A DNA stretch of 32,591 bases from Candidatus Woesearchaeota archaeon (lineage in GTDB: Archaea; Nanobdellota; Nanobdellia; SCGC-AAA011-G17; GW2011-AR20): contig JAGVZQ010000011.1 of NCBI GenBank assembly GCA_018302465.1, forward strand, positions 1 to 32,591, read 5' to 3'. Of this stretch, positions 1-7,661 are shown piece after piece. Positions within the stretch are counted from its first letter, which is position 1. Each line of letters begins with the position of its first letter. The notes under the pieces were generated by a model. That model was given only the letters and a program-made list of their open reading frames with translations, had not been told where the DNA came from and made no database searches. The translations under genes were made by a program, and so were the position numbers.

Positions 1-2
1 CC

Positions 3-161
3 GGAATGAACCCAGAAAAGAGAATTTCGGCATTTTTATTATATGACCTAGCTTACACTGAACTATTCTTCACTTCAACATTATGGCCTGATTTTTCTGC
101 GCAAGAACTAAATAGTATAATTGAGGAATTTAAAAATAGAGAAAGAAGGTTTGGAAAATAA
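3..161 (+). CDS. C-terminal end of an unrecognised protein (partial)
   Basis: An open frame enters from the left edge and ends at a TAA at 159-161, giving about 52 residues (GMNPEKRISAFLLYDL... ending RERRFGK). An ATG lies at 6, but with no upstream sequence I cannot tell whether this is the start or an internal Met. The stretch looks amphipathic and helical with a charged tail. It abuts the stop of the convergent lipoprotein gene with no gap. I do not recognise a family. Confidence 0.5.
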   Translation, partial: GMNPEKRISAFLLYDLAYTELFFTSTLWPDFSAQELNSIIEEFKNRERRFGK

Positions 162-818
162 TTAAACAACAGCCGCATCTTGGCAATCTTCTGCAAATGT
201 TCTAAGATCCGCATAACTAGAATCCTTTATATGATCTTTATTGCTGCTGCATATGTATTCTGGAGGTAAAAAATCCTTCTCAGTATAAGCTCCAGCAAAG
301 CATTCTTTCATTAAATCACTGGCATCATATGTTTCTTTAGCATCAACCCCAATTCGGTCTTTGTATACTAAATAACCTACTTCTTCAAGTTGTTCAGCAA
401 GACTATCATCCCTAAATGGATCCCATGTAGCATATCTATGTATAACAGTTCCAGGTTCTATATCATACTTTTCCAGGCATAATTCATGCTCTGTTTTATC
501 AGAATCAGGAATCTCCCCAGTAGAATTATCAACTACCTTGCCGCCTAGAACTGAATCTTCTTTTGGTTCATCTTCTGTTTCTTCGTCTTCATCACAAACT
601 TTATTTTTATCCACATCTATACAAAATTTGCCATCCTCAAACTCATATAAATTTTTAGAATCCAGCTCAACTTCTTCTGGCTCATCCTTATCACATAACT
701 CATTGCCATCATCATCTAAACAAAATACACCCTCTTCAAATTCATAATACTTAGAGAAAGAACAGCCTGAAATAAGCAAGATTAAAGATAAAGCCAATGC
801 AAAAAGTACTTTATTCAT
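162..818 (-). CDS. Acidic lipoprotein with two DxDxN-type calcium-binding-like repeats
   Basis: The first in-frame codon of the track ORF is a TTG at 839. The ATG at 816-818 gives a better start, MNKVLFALALSLILLISGC, a signal peptide ending in a lipobox (LISGC). The protein would be lipid-anchored outside the membrane after cleavage before the Cys. Residues about 22-80 hold two copies of a unit of the form YEFE(E/D)GxFCxDxDxNxxCDxDE. Its spaced acidic residues resemble calcium-binding loops of dockerin or thrombospondin-type-3 repeats, with two cysteines per unit. A very acidic linker follows, then a C-terminal domain with four more cysteines that I do not recognise. Calcium binding is inferred from motif spacing only. 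The gene is convergent with the partial gene at the left edge. Confidence 0.75.
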   Translation of the reverse strand: MNKVLFALALSLILLISGCSFSKYYEFEEGVFCLDDDGNELCDKDEPEEVELDSKNLYEFEDGKFCIDVDKNKVCDEDEETEDEPKEDSVLGGKVVDNSTGEIPDSDKTEHELCLEKYDIEPGTVIHRYATWDPFRDDSLAEQLEEVGYLVYKDRIGVDAKETYDASDLMKECFAGAYTEKDFLPPEYICSSNKDHIKDSSYADLRTFAEDCQDAAVV

Positions 819-870
819 AAAAACTTTAAAACCCACCAATATTTAAAGTTTACCAAGGTCAAAAACAAGA

Positions 871-878
871 TTTATATA
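871..878 (+). promoter_or_regulatory. TATA box of the surface protein gene
   Basis: The sequence tttatata ends 22 bases before the ATG at 901. This is the spacing expected of an archaeal TATA box with a leaderless or near-leaderless transcript. The same arrangement recurs across the window. Confidence 0.6.
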
Positions 879-900
879 TTAAATAGGTATACAAAAGGCA

Positions 901-2889
901 ATGAAGAGGTACTACAATTCTATGATAATCATGGCTATACTAATAGCTTTATCTGCTTTAATCCTCATAATAAAACCTACTCCAACTGGGTTTGTAGTAT
1001 ACACTGGTGGTCAAGAATATAAATATGATAATCTGAATAAGACTTGGGATTTTTCAGATGAACTTTCCTATAACTCCTCTGAAATAATTATTAATAACAG
1101 CCAGGCTTCATTAAAACCAATAATAACTATATATAACTGGACAGAAGAAAAACATCATAATTACAACATAACCTATGCGTTATATGACCCAAATAATGAA
1201 ATAACTGACTTAAAAACTAATGATAATAACTACCTTAAACCATCAGATGAAAAAATACTAAATGTCTTTTTCGAAAATAGTTTAGATAATGGGAATATAA
1301 TAAATGTATTCACAAAATCAAGTGATCCAGGAAATATTTATCTCTGTGAATTAAACACTTTATGCTCTTCTCCAGGCTATGGCTCAGTTTCTTATGATGG
1401 GGGGGAGGGAATTTACAATATAACCTTATCTGGTTTATCTTCTCCAACGGACTCATTCAGCTTGGTTGCATTAGAAATAAAAGTTAATTATGTAAACTCA
1501 ACTAATGGAAACATAACTAGAGCTCTTTACAATCCTTCAGATAAAATGGATAAAGTAAGCATAAAGGATAATTCAAATTTTGAAATAAATAACAAAATAT
1601 TTGACATAAACTTCAATAATTCTATCTACAATAATGATATAGTGTCATTTTATTTAAAATCAGGGCAGGCTTCAGAAGTATATTTATGTGAAGTAAGCAC
1701 TGAATGCAGCTCTCCAGGTTACGGAAAATTAGCTTACAATGATGAAGAAGGATGGTATAACATAACCCTTTCAAATTTATCATCTCAAAAATCCTCATTT
1801 TCTGTCAATTCAGATAATAAAGTGAAAATAGATTTTATACAGGCAGCAAAAATAAACATAACTAAATATACCTCAACAAATATAACATATCCAACAACAT
1901 CAGCAATAAAAACAAGCAGTTTGGATAAAATAAGAAATATTAAGTCAATAGAATTTTCAAAAATATTAAACAATCAGACTATGTATTTTAACTACTCCTT
2001 TGATGAAGGGTTAACATGGAATAGTATACCGGAGAATGTTTCGACATTAACTAATTCAAGAATAAAGCTTTTAATTACATTAAACTCAGATACACTTTCA
2101 GCTCCTGCTTTAACCGGAGTTTCAGTAATATATGATAAGGTTCTTCCTGATACATACCATGAAATAAACTCCTCCCAATTGATAAATATTTCATCTTTTG
2201 AACCCACAATAATAAATAATTCAAACCTTTTATTAAACATAACCACTTTAGAAGACATAACTAATGCTAATATCACAATAAGAGAATTCCAAAATTCATC
2301 TATGGAATTTAAAAAACCATTAAGAGATTTGATAGACATAACAGTAGATAATAATACAAGAGATAGCTTAAACTCCACAAGTATAAAAGTTTACTATACA
2401 AATGAAGAGTTATCTTCTGGAAATTTGGATGAATCAACACTAAAATTCTATTACTATAATGAAACCTCAGCAGAATGGCAGGCATTATCATCCACAGTAA
2501 ACACTGCAAATAATTTCATAGAGGTTTCTCTCTCTCATTTAAGCATTTACGGAGTATTTGGTGATGAAATTCAATCTTCCCCACAACAGCCCTCTTCTGG
2601 TGGGGGTTCATCAACTCGGGAATCTCAGTTATCCAATGATACTAAAAGCAAGGAAACTACAGAAGTTCCTGATCTTATACAAGAAGAAATTAAATCTGTA
2701 ACAGAAATTCCAGTAGAGCAGGAAACGCCTCAAAAAGAAGATATTCAAGAATCTTTAACTGGGTTTTCTATATTTGGGATAAAAATATCAAGGATAGATC
2801 TTCCAAGTTTCATAATTCTAGTAACTGGCTTTATTTTAGCTATCTCCTACAGTGGTTACAGACTGCTCAAAAAACGCAGGGCATTTTAA
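901..2889 (+). CDS. Large membrane-anchored surface protein with a duplicated beta-type unit
   Basis: The 662-residue protein has an N-terminal hydrophobic helix (about residues 8-25) and a second near the C terminus (about 633-653, LPSFIILVTGFILAI) followed by a basic tail (LLKKRRAF). The topology is therefore an extracellular body anchored at one or both ends. The body is rich in Asn, Ser and Thr with many N-x-S/T sequons, as expected of an archaeal glycosylated surface protein. Two units of about 100 residues (roughly 90-193 and 207-303) are clearly related. Each contains a Y-x-P-x-x-x opening, a Y-L-C-E-(L/V)-x-T-x-C-S-S-P-G-Y-G core and a Y-N-I-T-L-S-x-L-S-S end. A Pro/Gly/Ser-rich low-complexity linker precedes the final helix. 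No enzyme motif is visible. A role in cell envelope or attachment is inference. Confidence 0.75.
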   Translation: MKRYYNSMIIMAILIALSALILIIKPTPTGFVVYTGGQEYKYDNLNKTWDFSDELSYNSSEIIINNSQASLKPIITIYNWTEEKHHNYNITYALYDPNNEITDLKTNDNNYLKPSDEKILNVFFENSLDNGNIINVFTKSSDPGNIYLCELNTLCSSPGYGSVSYDGGEGIYNITLSGLSSPTDSFSLVALEIKVNYVNSTNGNITRALYNPSDKMDKVSIKDNSNFEINNKIFDINFNNSIYNNDIVSFYLKSGQASEVYLCEVSTECSSPGYGKLAYNDEEGWYNITLSNLSSQKSSFSVNSDNKVKIDFIQAAKINITKYTSTNITYPTTSAIKTSSLDKIRNIKSIEFSKILNNQTMYFNYSFDEGLTWNSIPENVSTLTNSRIKLLITLNSDTLSAPALTGVSVIYDKVLPDTYHEINSSQLINISSFEPTIINNSNLLLNITTLEDITNANITIREFQNSSMEFKKPLRDLIDITVDNNTRDSLNSTSIKVYYTNEELSSGNLDESTLKFYYYNETSAEWQALSSTVNTANNFIEVSLSHLSIYGVFGDEIQSSPQQPSSGGGSSTRESQLSNDTKSKETTEVPDLIQEEIKSVTEIPVEQETPQKEDIQESLTGFSIFGIKISRIDLPSFIILVTGFILAISYSGYRLLKKRRAF

Positions 2890-2927
2890 TAAGATTTATA
2901 AACCAAATTTTTAATCACCTTTATAGC

Positions 2928-3023
2928 GCGCCGGTAGTACAGTGGCTAGTATCTCGGCCTTCCAAGCCGATGACCTGGGTAATCAGGTTATCTGATTCAG
3001 GAATTCAAATCCCAGCCGGCGCA
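2928..3023 (+). tRNA. tRNA-Gly(TCC) with a 24-nt intron in the T loop
   Basis: The acceptor strands GCGCCGG and CCGGCGC pair fully, with A as discriminator and no encoded CCA. The anticodon arm CGGCC-TTCCAAG-CCG places TCC at 2961-2963. The T stem CTGGG/CCCAG is intact, but the T loop TTCAAAT is preceded by 24 extra bases. Removing 2980-3003 restores a standard 72-nt tRNA-Gly. A TATA-like tttataaa lies about 30 bases upstream. The 3' end overlaps the antisense 3' end of the AstE-like gene. Confidence 0.92.
2980..3003 (+). other. Non-canonical tRNA intron (position 53/54) with a bulge-helix-bulge motif
   Basis: The exon CCTG at 2974-2977 pairs with the intron CAGG at 2998-3001. The bulges are GGT on the 5' side and AAT on the 3' side. 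An intron hairpin AATCAG-GTTAT-CTGATT forms the distal helix, and TGA/TCA forms the outer helix. Cutting each three-base bulge after its second base releases exactly these 24 bases and joins CTGGG to TTCAAAT. This is the substrate form of archaeal tRNA splicing endonuclease. Confidence 0.9.
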
Positions 3024-3715
3024 TACTTTCTACAGGCTAAACATAGTATATCTCCATAAGCTTCTTCATCTACAAGAACAGCAGTAAAATACAATTTTGA
3101 GACTTGTCTACATTTTCCATTTTTGGAAATAACTTGACCTGCTTTAACCTCATCAAAATTTTTAATTAACACTTCTGAATAACCTTTTTTGATTATATCA
3201 AAAACCTCAAAAATTTTTACATTTTCATTCTTTTTATTATTAAAAAAATTATCAATAGCTTTCAAAACTTCCTTTACATTTTCCTTCCTTTCATGTGGAC
3301 CAACTTCCAAGCTTATTCCACATCTAACAAAATCTATTAGCGCTTTCCCACTAGCAAAAAACTCAGGCATTATAACCAGTCTTTTCAATCCTAATCTTTT
3401 AGCAAAATTTAGTTTTTCTTTATTTGGTTTAGTAATTATTCCAAACAAAGGGCAGTGATTAGAGGAAGAATGTAAGTCTATAACATATTCGTATTCTTTT
3501 AATTTTTTAACTAGTTTACTAGCCATTACTTCTTCATAGTTGCCATTTATTTTTCCTGGAAAGCATCGATTCATATCAGCTTCTATAAATCTAACTTTTC
3601 TTTCTAAAGCAATTTTATTTCCAATAAAAAAAGAAAAAGAGGAGGTTAATTTATTTGCAACTTCTAAACCATAAGGTTCATTTCCATGCAAACAGCAAAC
3701 AACAGCCACTTTCAT
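3005..3715 (-). CDS. Succinylglutamate desuccinylase/aspartoacylase-family hydrolase
   Basis: The 236-residue protein has the zinc carboxypeptidase-like fold signatures of the AstE/AspA (M14-related) family. The N terminus holds H-G-N-E-P (zinc ligands His and Glu, about residues 10-13). D-M-N-R-C-F-P-G follows at about 47-54, D-L-H-S-S (third zinc ligand) at about 80-84, and S-L-E-V-G-P-H, with a candidate catalytic Glu, at about 134-140. The family hydrolyses N-acyl amino acids; the substrate here is unknown. Its start overlaps the stop of the upstream GNAT gene (ATGA), so the two are translationally coupled. The last six codons (YAPAGI) and the stop are read antisense through the tRNA-Gly T loop and acceptor, so the C terminus may have been rebuilt by the neighbouring tRNA. 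Confidence 0.8.
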   Translation of the reverse strand: MKVAVVCCLHGNEPYGLEVANKLTSSFSFFIGNKIALERKVRFIEADMNRCFPGKINGNYEEVMASKLVKKLKEYEYVIDLHSSSNHCPLFGIITKPNKEKLNFAKRLGLKRLVIMPEFFASGKALIDFVRCGISLEVGPHERKENVKEVLKAIDNFFNNKKNENVKIFEVFDIIKKGYSEVLIKNFDEVKAGQVISKNGKCRQVSKLYFTAVLVDEEAYGDILCLACRKYAPAGI

Positions 3716-4371
3716 TTTAACCCCACCACCAAAAGGGCATCTCCTTTTTCTAAATCCATTCCAAGAGTATTTTCAAAGAAAGGACCTGCTTCTGGATGAT
3801 ATGGCTTTTTCCCATAGAACAGCCCTCCGTAATATCCCCTTGCAATTCCTTTGTCATCTATACTACATCCCAGTCTAGCTGCCAAATCATTACGGACTGA
3901 TTTAACAATAAGTGGCATACCGTTTGCTCCAGGGTATATCTGAGAACAATAATTCTGCAATGCTCTGTACATATTAGGATTCTGCGTTCTCAGACAGACA
4001 ATTTCCTTTTCAGAAGATACTAAATCTGTAACTTTCCGAAAGATTCCTCTGGCTTGTATTGAAGGATCCATTGCTATTCCCTCTACAATTAAAGAGGATA
4101 TCCCTGCTAAAGAACAAGCATTGTAAGCAGCCATTCCAGCAATATTGCCATCTTGGTTTTCCATCAAAAATAAGATCTCAGGAGAGACTAAGTGGTCATA
4201 GATATCTCCAAAGTCCATATCGGGCCTTCCAAATGCTCTTCTTACTACCTCTACAGCTCCTTCTAGCTTACGCGGATAAGACTCAAAGAATTTTTGAGGG
4301 GAATCTATCCTATTAACAAGGACGCCAAACAGAAGGAGCAATAATTCTAGCTGTATCAGTAGAATCTCCAT
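3712..4371 (-). CDS. GNAT-family acetyltransferase-like protein
   Basis: The 219-residue protein has a GNAT core. The central segment IVEGIAMDPSIQARGIFRKV (about residues 93-112) matches motif A, in which the Q/R-x-x-G-x-G/A loop binds acetyl-CoA pyrophosphate. C-L-R-T-Q-N-P-x-M-Y-x-A-L continues as the usual post-motif strand and helix. The N terminus has a Leu-rich stretch (LLIQLELLLLLFG), so the true start could lie further in. The gene overlaps the downstream AstE/AspA-like gene by four bases. A joint role in N-acyl amino acid turnover is possible but is inference. The substrate cannot be told. Confidence 0.65.
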   Translation of the reverse strand: MEILLIQLELLLLLFGVLVNRIDSPQKFFESYPRKLEGAVEVVRRAFGRPDMDFGDIYDHLVSPEILFLMENQDGNIAGMAAYNACSLAGISSLIVEGIAMDPSIQARGIFRKVTDLVSSEKEIVCLRTQNPNMYRALQNYCSQIYPGANGMPLIVKSVRNDLAARLGCSIDDKGIARGYYGGLFYGKKPYHPEAGPFFENTLGMDLEKGDALLVVGLK

Positions 4372-4592
4372 TTAATTTTTGTTCTATTTTTTGTTTATTT
4401 TCTTGTTTCATTTTTTCCTCCTATGTTTGGTATAATAAAGCTTAAGCCATAAAAAAGAATTAATTTACTAATGCCACAGATATAATTCTGTTCTCATAAA
4501 AGAAATCATAAAAATTTCATTATTTAAACTTTTCGTAAGCTGAAAAATAAGGCTTCACAACCTTTTTATACAAATCATTCTACCTATAATGT

Positions 4593-4685
4593 ATGGCTAA
4601 AAAACAAGGTTTCTTGACTCCTAAAACTACATTGCCCGAAAGACTAGAAAAATTGAGGTGGGCAGGAGGTGGTGGAAATGGGTAA
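4593..4685 (+). CDS. Small leader ORF of 30 codons overlapping the PIG-L start
   Basis: ATG at 4593 reads MAKKQGFLTPKTTLPERLEK... to a TAA at 4683-4685. It lies about 23 bases after the TATA-like ttttata, as expected for a leaderless start. Its glycine-rich end (WAGGGGNG) encodes the Shine-Dalgarno-like GGAGGTGG that serves the ATG of the PIG-L gene at 4678, and the two frames overlap by eight bases. This is either a real small protein or a leader that couples translation. It is too short for the ORF track and I know no family for it. Confidence 0.4.
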   Translation: MAKKQGFLTPKTTLPERLEKLRWAGGGGNG

Positions 4686-5318
4686 CATATTAATTTTATG
4701 TGCCCATTCTCTGATGACGAGTCCATATCCATGGGAGGTACAATAGCAAAATATTCTACAGAAGGAAAGAAAGTAATAGTTATAATATTCTCATACGGAG
4801 AAGCTTCCTTGCCTCATTTAAAGCCGGAATATGTTAAAGAAGTAAGATTAAAAGAAACAGAGCAGGTTTCTAAAGTTCTCGGTATTAATCAGACTGTTTT
4901 TTTAGGATTGCCTGATGCAAAATTAAAAGAATATGAACACGATAAAAAGCTCATTAAAAAAGTAAAGAGTTTAATAAAAACATATAACCCAGAAAAAATA
5001 TTTACCCATTCAGAAACAGACCCCCATCATCCAGGAGACCATAAAGCAGTATACAATGTGGTTACAAAAGCAGTGGACTCTATAAAGAAAGAATATGACC
5101 TTTTCACTTTCGAAGTATGGAACATTATTCCTGAAAATAAACCAGTTATGTATGTAGATGTTTCAAAGTATTTTAACATAAAAATAAAAGCAATAAGCCT
5201 TTTCAAAAGCCAGTGGTTCTCTGTAATCTTAACAATACTTCCAGTCTACATAAGAGCAATAAAATATGGGTTAAAGGCAAAATGCAGATATGCTGAAAAA
5301 TTCTATAAAATAAGATAG
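4678..5318 (+). pseudogene. PIG-L/LmbE-family N-acetylglucosaminyl deacetylase, frameshifted near the N terminus
   Basis: PIG-L enzymes are zinc-dependent deacetylases that begin with a strand and A-H-x-D-D-E. From ATG 4678, preceded by GGAGGTGG, the frame reads MGNILILCAHS and then leaves frame. The continuation DDESISMGGTIAKYS lies in the frame of the track ORF at 4698. Two surplus bases in tctct (4708-4712) account for the shift, so the track start at 4698 is not the biological one. The rest is complete, including T-H-S-E-T-D-P-H-H-P-G-D-H-K-A-V with the second zinc His. About 213 residues would be restored. Either a recent mutation, a sequencing error or recoding is possible. A glycoconjugate deacetylase role fits the nearby glycosyltransferase. 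Confidence 0.75.
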
Positions 5319-5360
5319 TCTCCAGAATAATTTAAATACTCTATTTCTATCAATTATAAC

Positions 5361-5678
5361 ATGCATAGTATACTTCTTCATCAACATAAGAGAAAAATTA
5401 AATCAAAGAAGTCAGAAAATAAGTTCAAAACTATTGATAATTTAGTTACAGTAGTTGCAGTAGTATATCCATTAAGTACAATTCCCCAAATAATTGGAAT
5501 ATGGGTTAACAAAAATACAGAAGGTATCTCTTTAATCACGTGGTCTCTATTTTTAGTTTTACAGTCAATACTTTTAGTTTATGGGATTGCACATAAAGAG
5601 AAAAGGTTAATACTAATGTGGAGTCTATGGTGTCTTGTATATGCTATAATAGTGGTGGGTTTAGTATTATACTCTTAA
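5361..5678 (+). CDS. SemiSWEET/PQ-loop small membrane transporter
   Basis: The 105-residue protein has three predicted membrane helices (about residues 27-46, 58-77 and 83-104). Helix 1 holds Y-P-L-S-T-I-P-Q-I-I, the PQ-loop proline-glutamine, and is followed by G-I-S-L-I-T-W as in SemiSWEET proteins. These work as dimers and move sugars or other small metabolites through the cytoplasmic membrane. The N-terminal 20 residues are basic and soluble. TATA-like tttaaata lies about 28 bases upstream. The 3' end overlaps the convergent nitrilase gene by 12 bases. The substrate is unknown. Confidence 0.8.
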   Translation: MHSILLHQHKRKIKSKKSENKFKTIDNLVTVVAVVYPLSTIPQIIGIWVNKNTEGISLITWSLFLVLQSILLVYGIAHKEKRLILMWSLWCLVYAIIVVGLVLYS

Positions 5679-6478
5679 CAATCTCTCCCTAGAGTCTTTT
5701 CTAATATGGTAAGATCTTTCAGCATCTCTTAAAATAGAGTTATCTACTTCCTGAACGAACATCACCTCCCTATTATGGTTTAGTTTTTTAAGTACTCCTT
5801 TAAATGGAACTGTTATTTGGGAATGCCCAATTGAAACATCTTTTTTATATCCCCCCGCAGCATTACAATAAACAAGAATAATCTCCTCTTCAAAAGCTCT
5901 TTCTATGCACAAAGAGTCAACAAGTTTTTTTCAGATTTAGAATCATATTTTATCCCTTTTCCAGCATCTCCCTTGCACCAAAAGCTAGGGCAAATAACTA
6001 TCTCAGCACCCCTCAAATTCATTCTTTTAAATAAATCCGGAAACATAAGATCCCAGCAGATTATAAGTGCAATCTTCCCATATTTTGTTTTAAAAACAGA
6101 AACATTGTGACCTGATTTCATTTTCTTCTTTTCAGATGCCCATAAATGAACTTTCCTATACTTAGCTAATACTCTTCCGATTGAATTTATATAATAAGAA
6201 GTATTATACAAATAAGATCCTTCCCTTTCAATAATAGAACCAGGAACAATATCAATTTTATATCTTTTTGCAAGTTTCTTAAAGAGTTTAACATAGTAAT
6301 ACGATCTTATAGACTCTCTCTCTTCTGTTAACATCCTAGTGATAAAATCTTCGGGAAACACAATAATATTAGATTTCAAAGAAGCCGCTTTTTTAATAAA
6401 TAATTCAGCTTTCTTTAAGTTTTCTTCATCAGAAACTTTTCTAACTTTAAATTGAACTACAGCTATCTTTAGCTTCAT
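5667..6478 (-). pseudogene. Carbon-nitrogen hydrolase (nitrilase superfamily), split by a frameshift at A7
   Basis: Two consecutive ORFs encode one nitrilase-superfamily amidase. The first (from ATG 6478) supplies the catalytic triad: Glu in V-F-P-E-D-F, Lys in Y-R-K-V-H-L-W and Cys in I-I-C-W-D-L-M-F-P. It ends SEKNLLTLCA. The second supplies the C-terminal part, beginning in its own frame LVDSLCIERAFEEEIILV and ending with a conserved-looking S-I-G-H-S-Q-I. Adding one A to the run of seven (T7 on the plus strand, 5925-5931) gives a continuous SEKKLVDSLCIERAFE. The whole would be about 270 residues, the usual family length. Homopolymer sequencing error, recent inactivation and transcriptional slippage are all possible. 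Confidence 0.8.
5925..5931 (-). other. A7 homopolymer at the nitrilase frameshift
   Basis: On the coding strand the run reads TCTG-AAAAAAA-CTTG. Eight A residues would join the two nitrilase ORFs without a gap. It is a possible RNA polymerase slippage site or a sequencing indel. Confidence 0.6.
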
Positions 6479-6560
6479 ATAGTTAGTTATTCAAAAGAGA
6501 TTTATTAACTTATCTAATATAGAGAAAACATTATATACAAAACATCTATATTAAAATAAG

Positions 6561-7661
6561 ATGAAAATTTTCTTTATAATAACTGGAATAGGACTTGGCC
6601 ATACAATGAGAGAAATAGCCATAATTAACGAATTAAAAAAAAGAGATAAAAATTTAAAAATAAAAATAGCAGGTTTTGAAAATTCATATAATTATTTTAA
6701 AAATAAATATGATACTGTAAAAATTCATGGAAGTAAATTTCCGCAGTCTTCTTTTAATGTTAATTCATTCAAAGTCATGTTATATAATTTACCTTACATT
6801 TTCTATTTCATCTCAGACTATATCAAGTTAAAAAAAGAAATAAAAAAATTTAATCCAGATTTGATAATAGTAGACACCCAGCCAGTAGGAGCTTATACTG
6901 GAAAAAAGTTAAAAATAAAAACTATTTCAATATATAACTTAGATTTAGCAACATGGGATGCATACCAGGAATCAGCAAAATTATCTTTTACATCATATTT
7001 GCAATCAAGATTCCACTTTAAATTCGTAGCAGACTGTTATAAAAATTCAGATTTAATTATAATTCCAACAATAAAAAAAAGAATATCAGATAAAAATTTT
7101 AAATTTGTAGACCCAATATTAAGGACCTATCCTGCTGAGTTGCCATCAGAAAAATTATTAATGAAAGAGCTAAAATTAAAAAGAAAGCCTATTTTAGTCA
7201 TGCTTGGTGGCTCAAAGTTTGGTTTCTCAATTGCAGAGAAAATAGTAAGTGTTTCAGAAAGATTTAATGAAGATTTTATCATATTTGGATATAAAGATTT
7301 AAAAACTAAAAATTTAACATCCTTCAAATTTAAAGAAAATTTCCTGGAATATCTGAAAATTTGCAAAGCTGTAATCTTAATTTCAGGCCATACAGCATTA
7401 TCAGAAACAGTAGTCTATAAAAAACCAGCCTTAATCTTTCCCTTTAAAAATTATATAGAGCACTACATAAATGTCTCAGAAATGAAGGAATTCTCTCTTG
7501 TTAAATATGTAGATTCAGGATTAAGCGAAAAACAGCTGGAATCTTTTATTAAAGAGCTAATAAACAAGCATAAAATTTTAGAAAAAAAATTAAAAAAATT
7601 AAAATTAATAGACAAAGGAACAAAAGAAGCAGTAGATATAATACTTAAACAAATTCATTAA
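6561..7661 (+). CDS. GT-B glycosyltransferase of the MurG/GT28 type
   Basis: The 366-residue protein has the two-domain GT-B layout. The N terminus MKIFFIITGIGLGHTMRE holds the G-x-G-x-G-H acceptor loop typical of MurG-like enzymes. A second Rossmann-like domain starts near residue 212 (PILVMLGGSKFG). It carries the donor-binding element I-S-G-H-T-A-L-S-E-T-V (about 275-285), followed by K-P-A-L-I-F-P. It should transfer a sugar from a nucleotide-sugar donor to a lipid or glycan at the inner membrane face. Donor and acceptor cannot be told. TATA-like tatata lies about 25 bases before the start. It overlaps the convergent gene by 17 bases. The nearby PIG-L gene suggests a glycolipid or glycan pathway, but this is inference. 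Confidence 0.8.
   Translation: MKIFFIITGIGLGHTMREIAIINELKKRDKNLKIKIAGFENSYNYFKNKYDTVKIHGSKFPQSSFNVNSFKVMLYNLPYIFYFISDYIKLKKEIKKFNPDLIIVDTQPVGAYTGKKLKIKTISIYNLDLATWDAYQESAKLSFTSYLQSRFHFKFVADCYKNSDLIIIPTIKKRISDKNFKFVDPILRTYPAELPSEKLLMKELKLKRKPILVMLGGSKFGFSIAEKIVSVSERFNEDFIIFGYKDLKTKNLTSFKFKENFLEYLKICKAVILISGHTALSETVVYKKPALIFPFKNYIEHYINVSEMKEFSLVKYVDSGLSEKQLESFIKELINKHKILEKKLKKLKLIDKGTKEAVDIILKQIH

Noticed and set aside
538-747. Plus-strand Ser-rich ORF
   Set aside because: It is the antisense shadow of the acidic lipoprotein; the Ser runs come from complementary GAA/GAT codons.
4698-4712. Track start of the PIG-L gene at 4698
   Set aside because: MCPFS is an out-of-frame reading of the conserved ILILCAHS segment. 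The ribosome site and homology point to ATG 4678.
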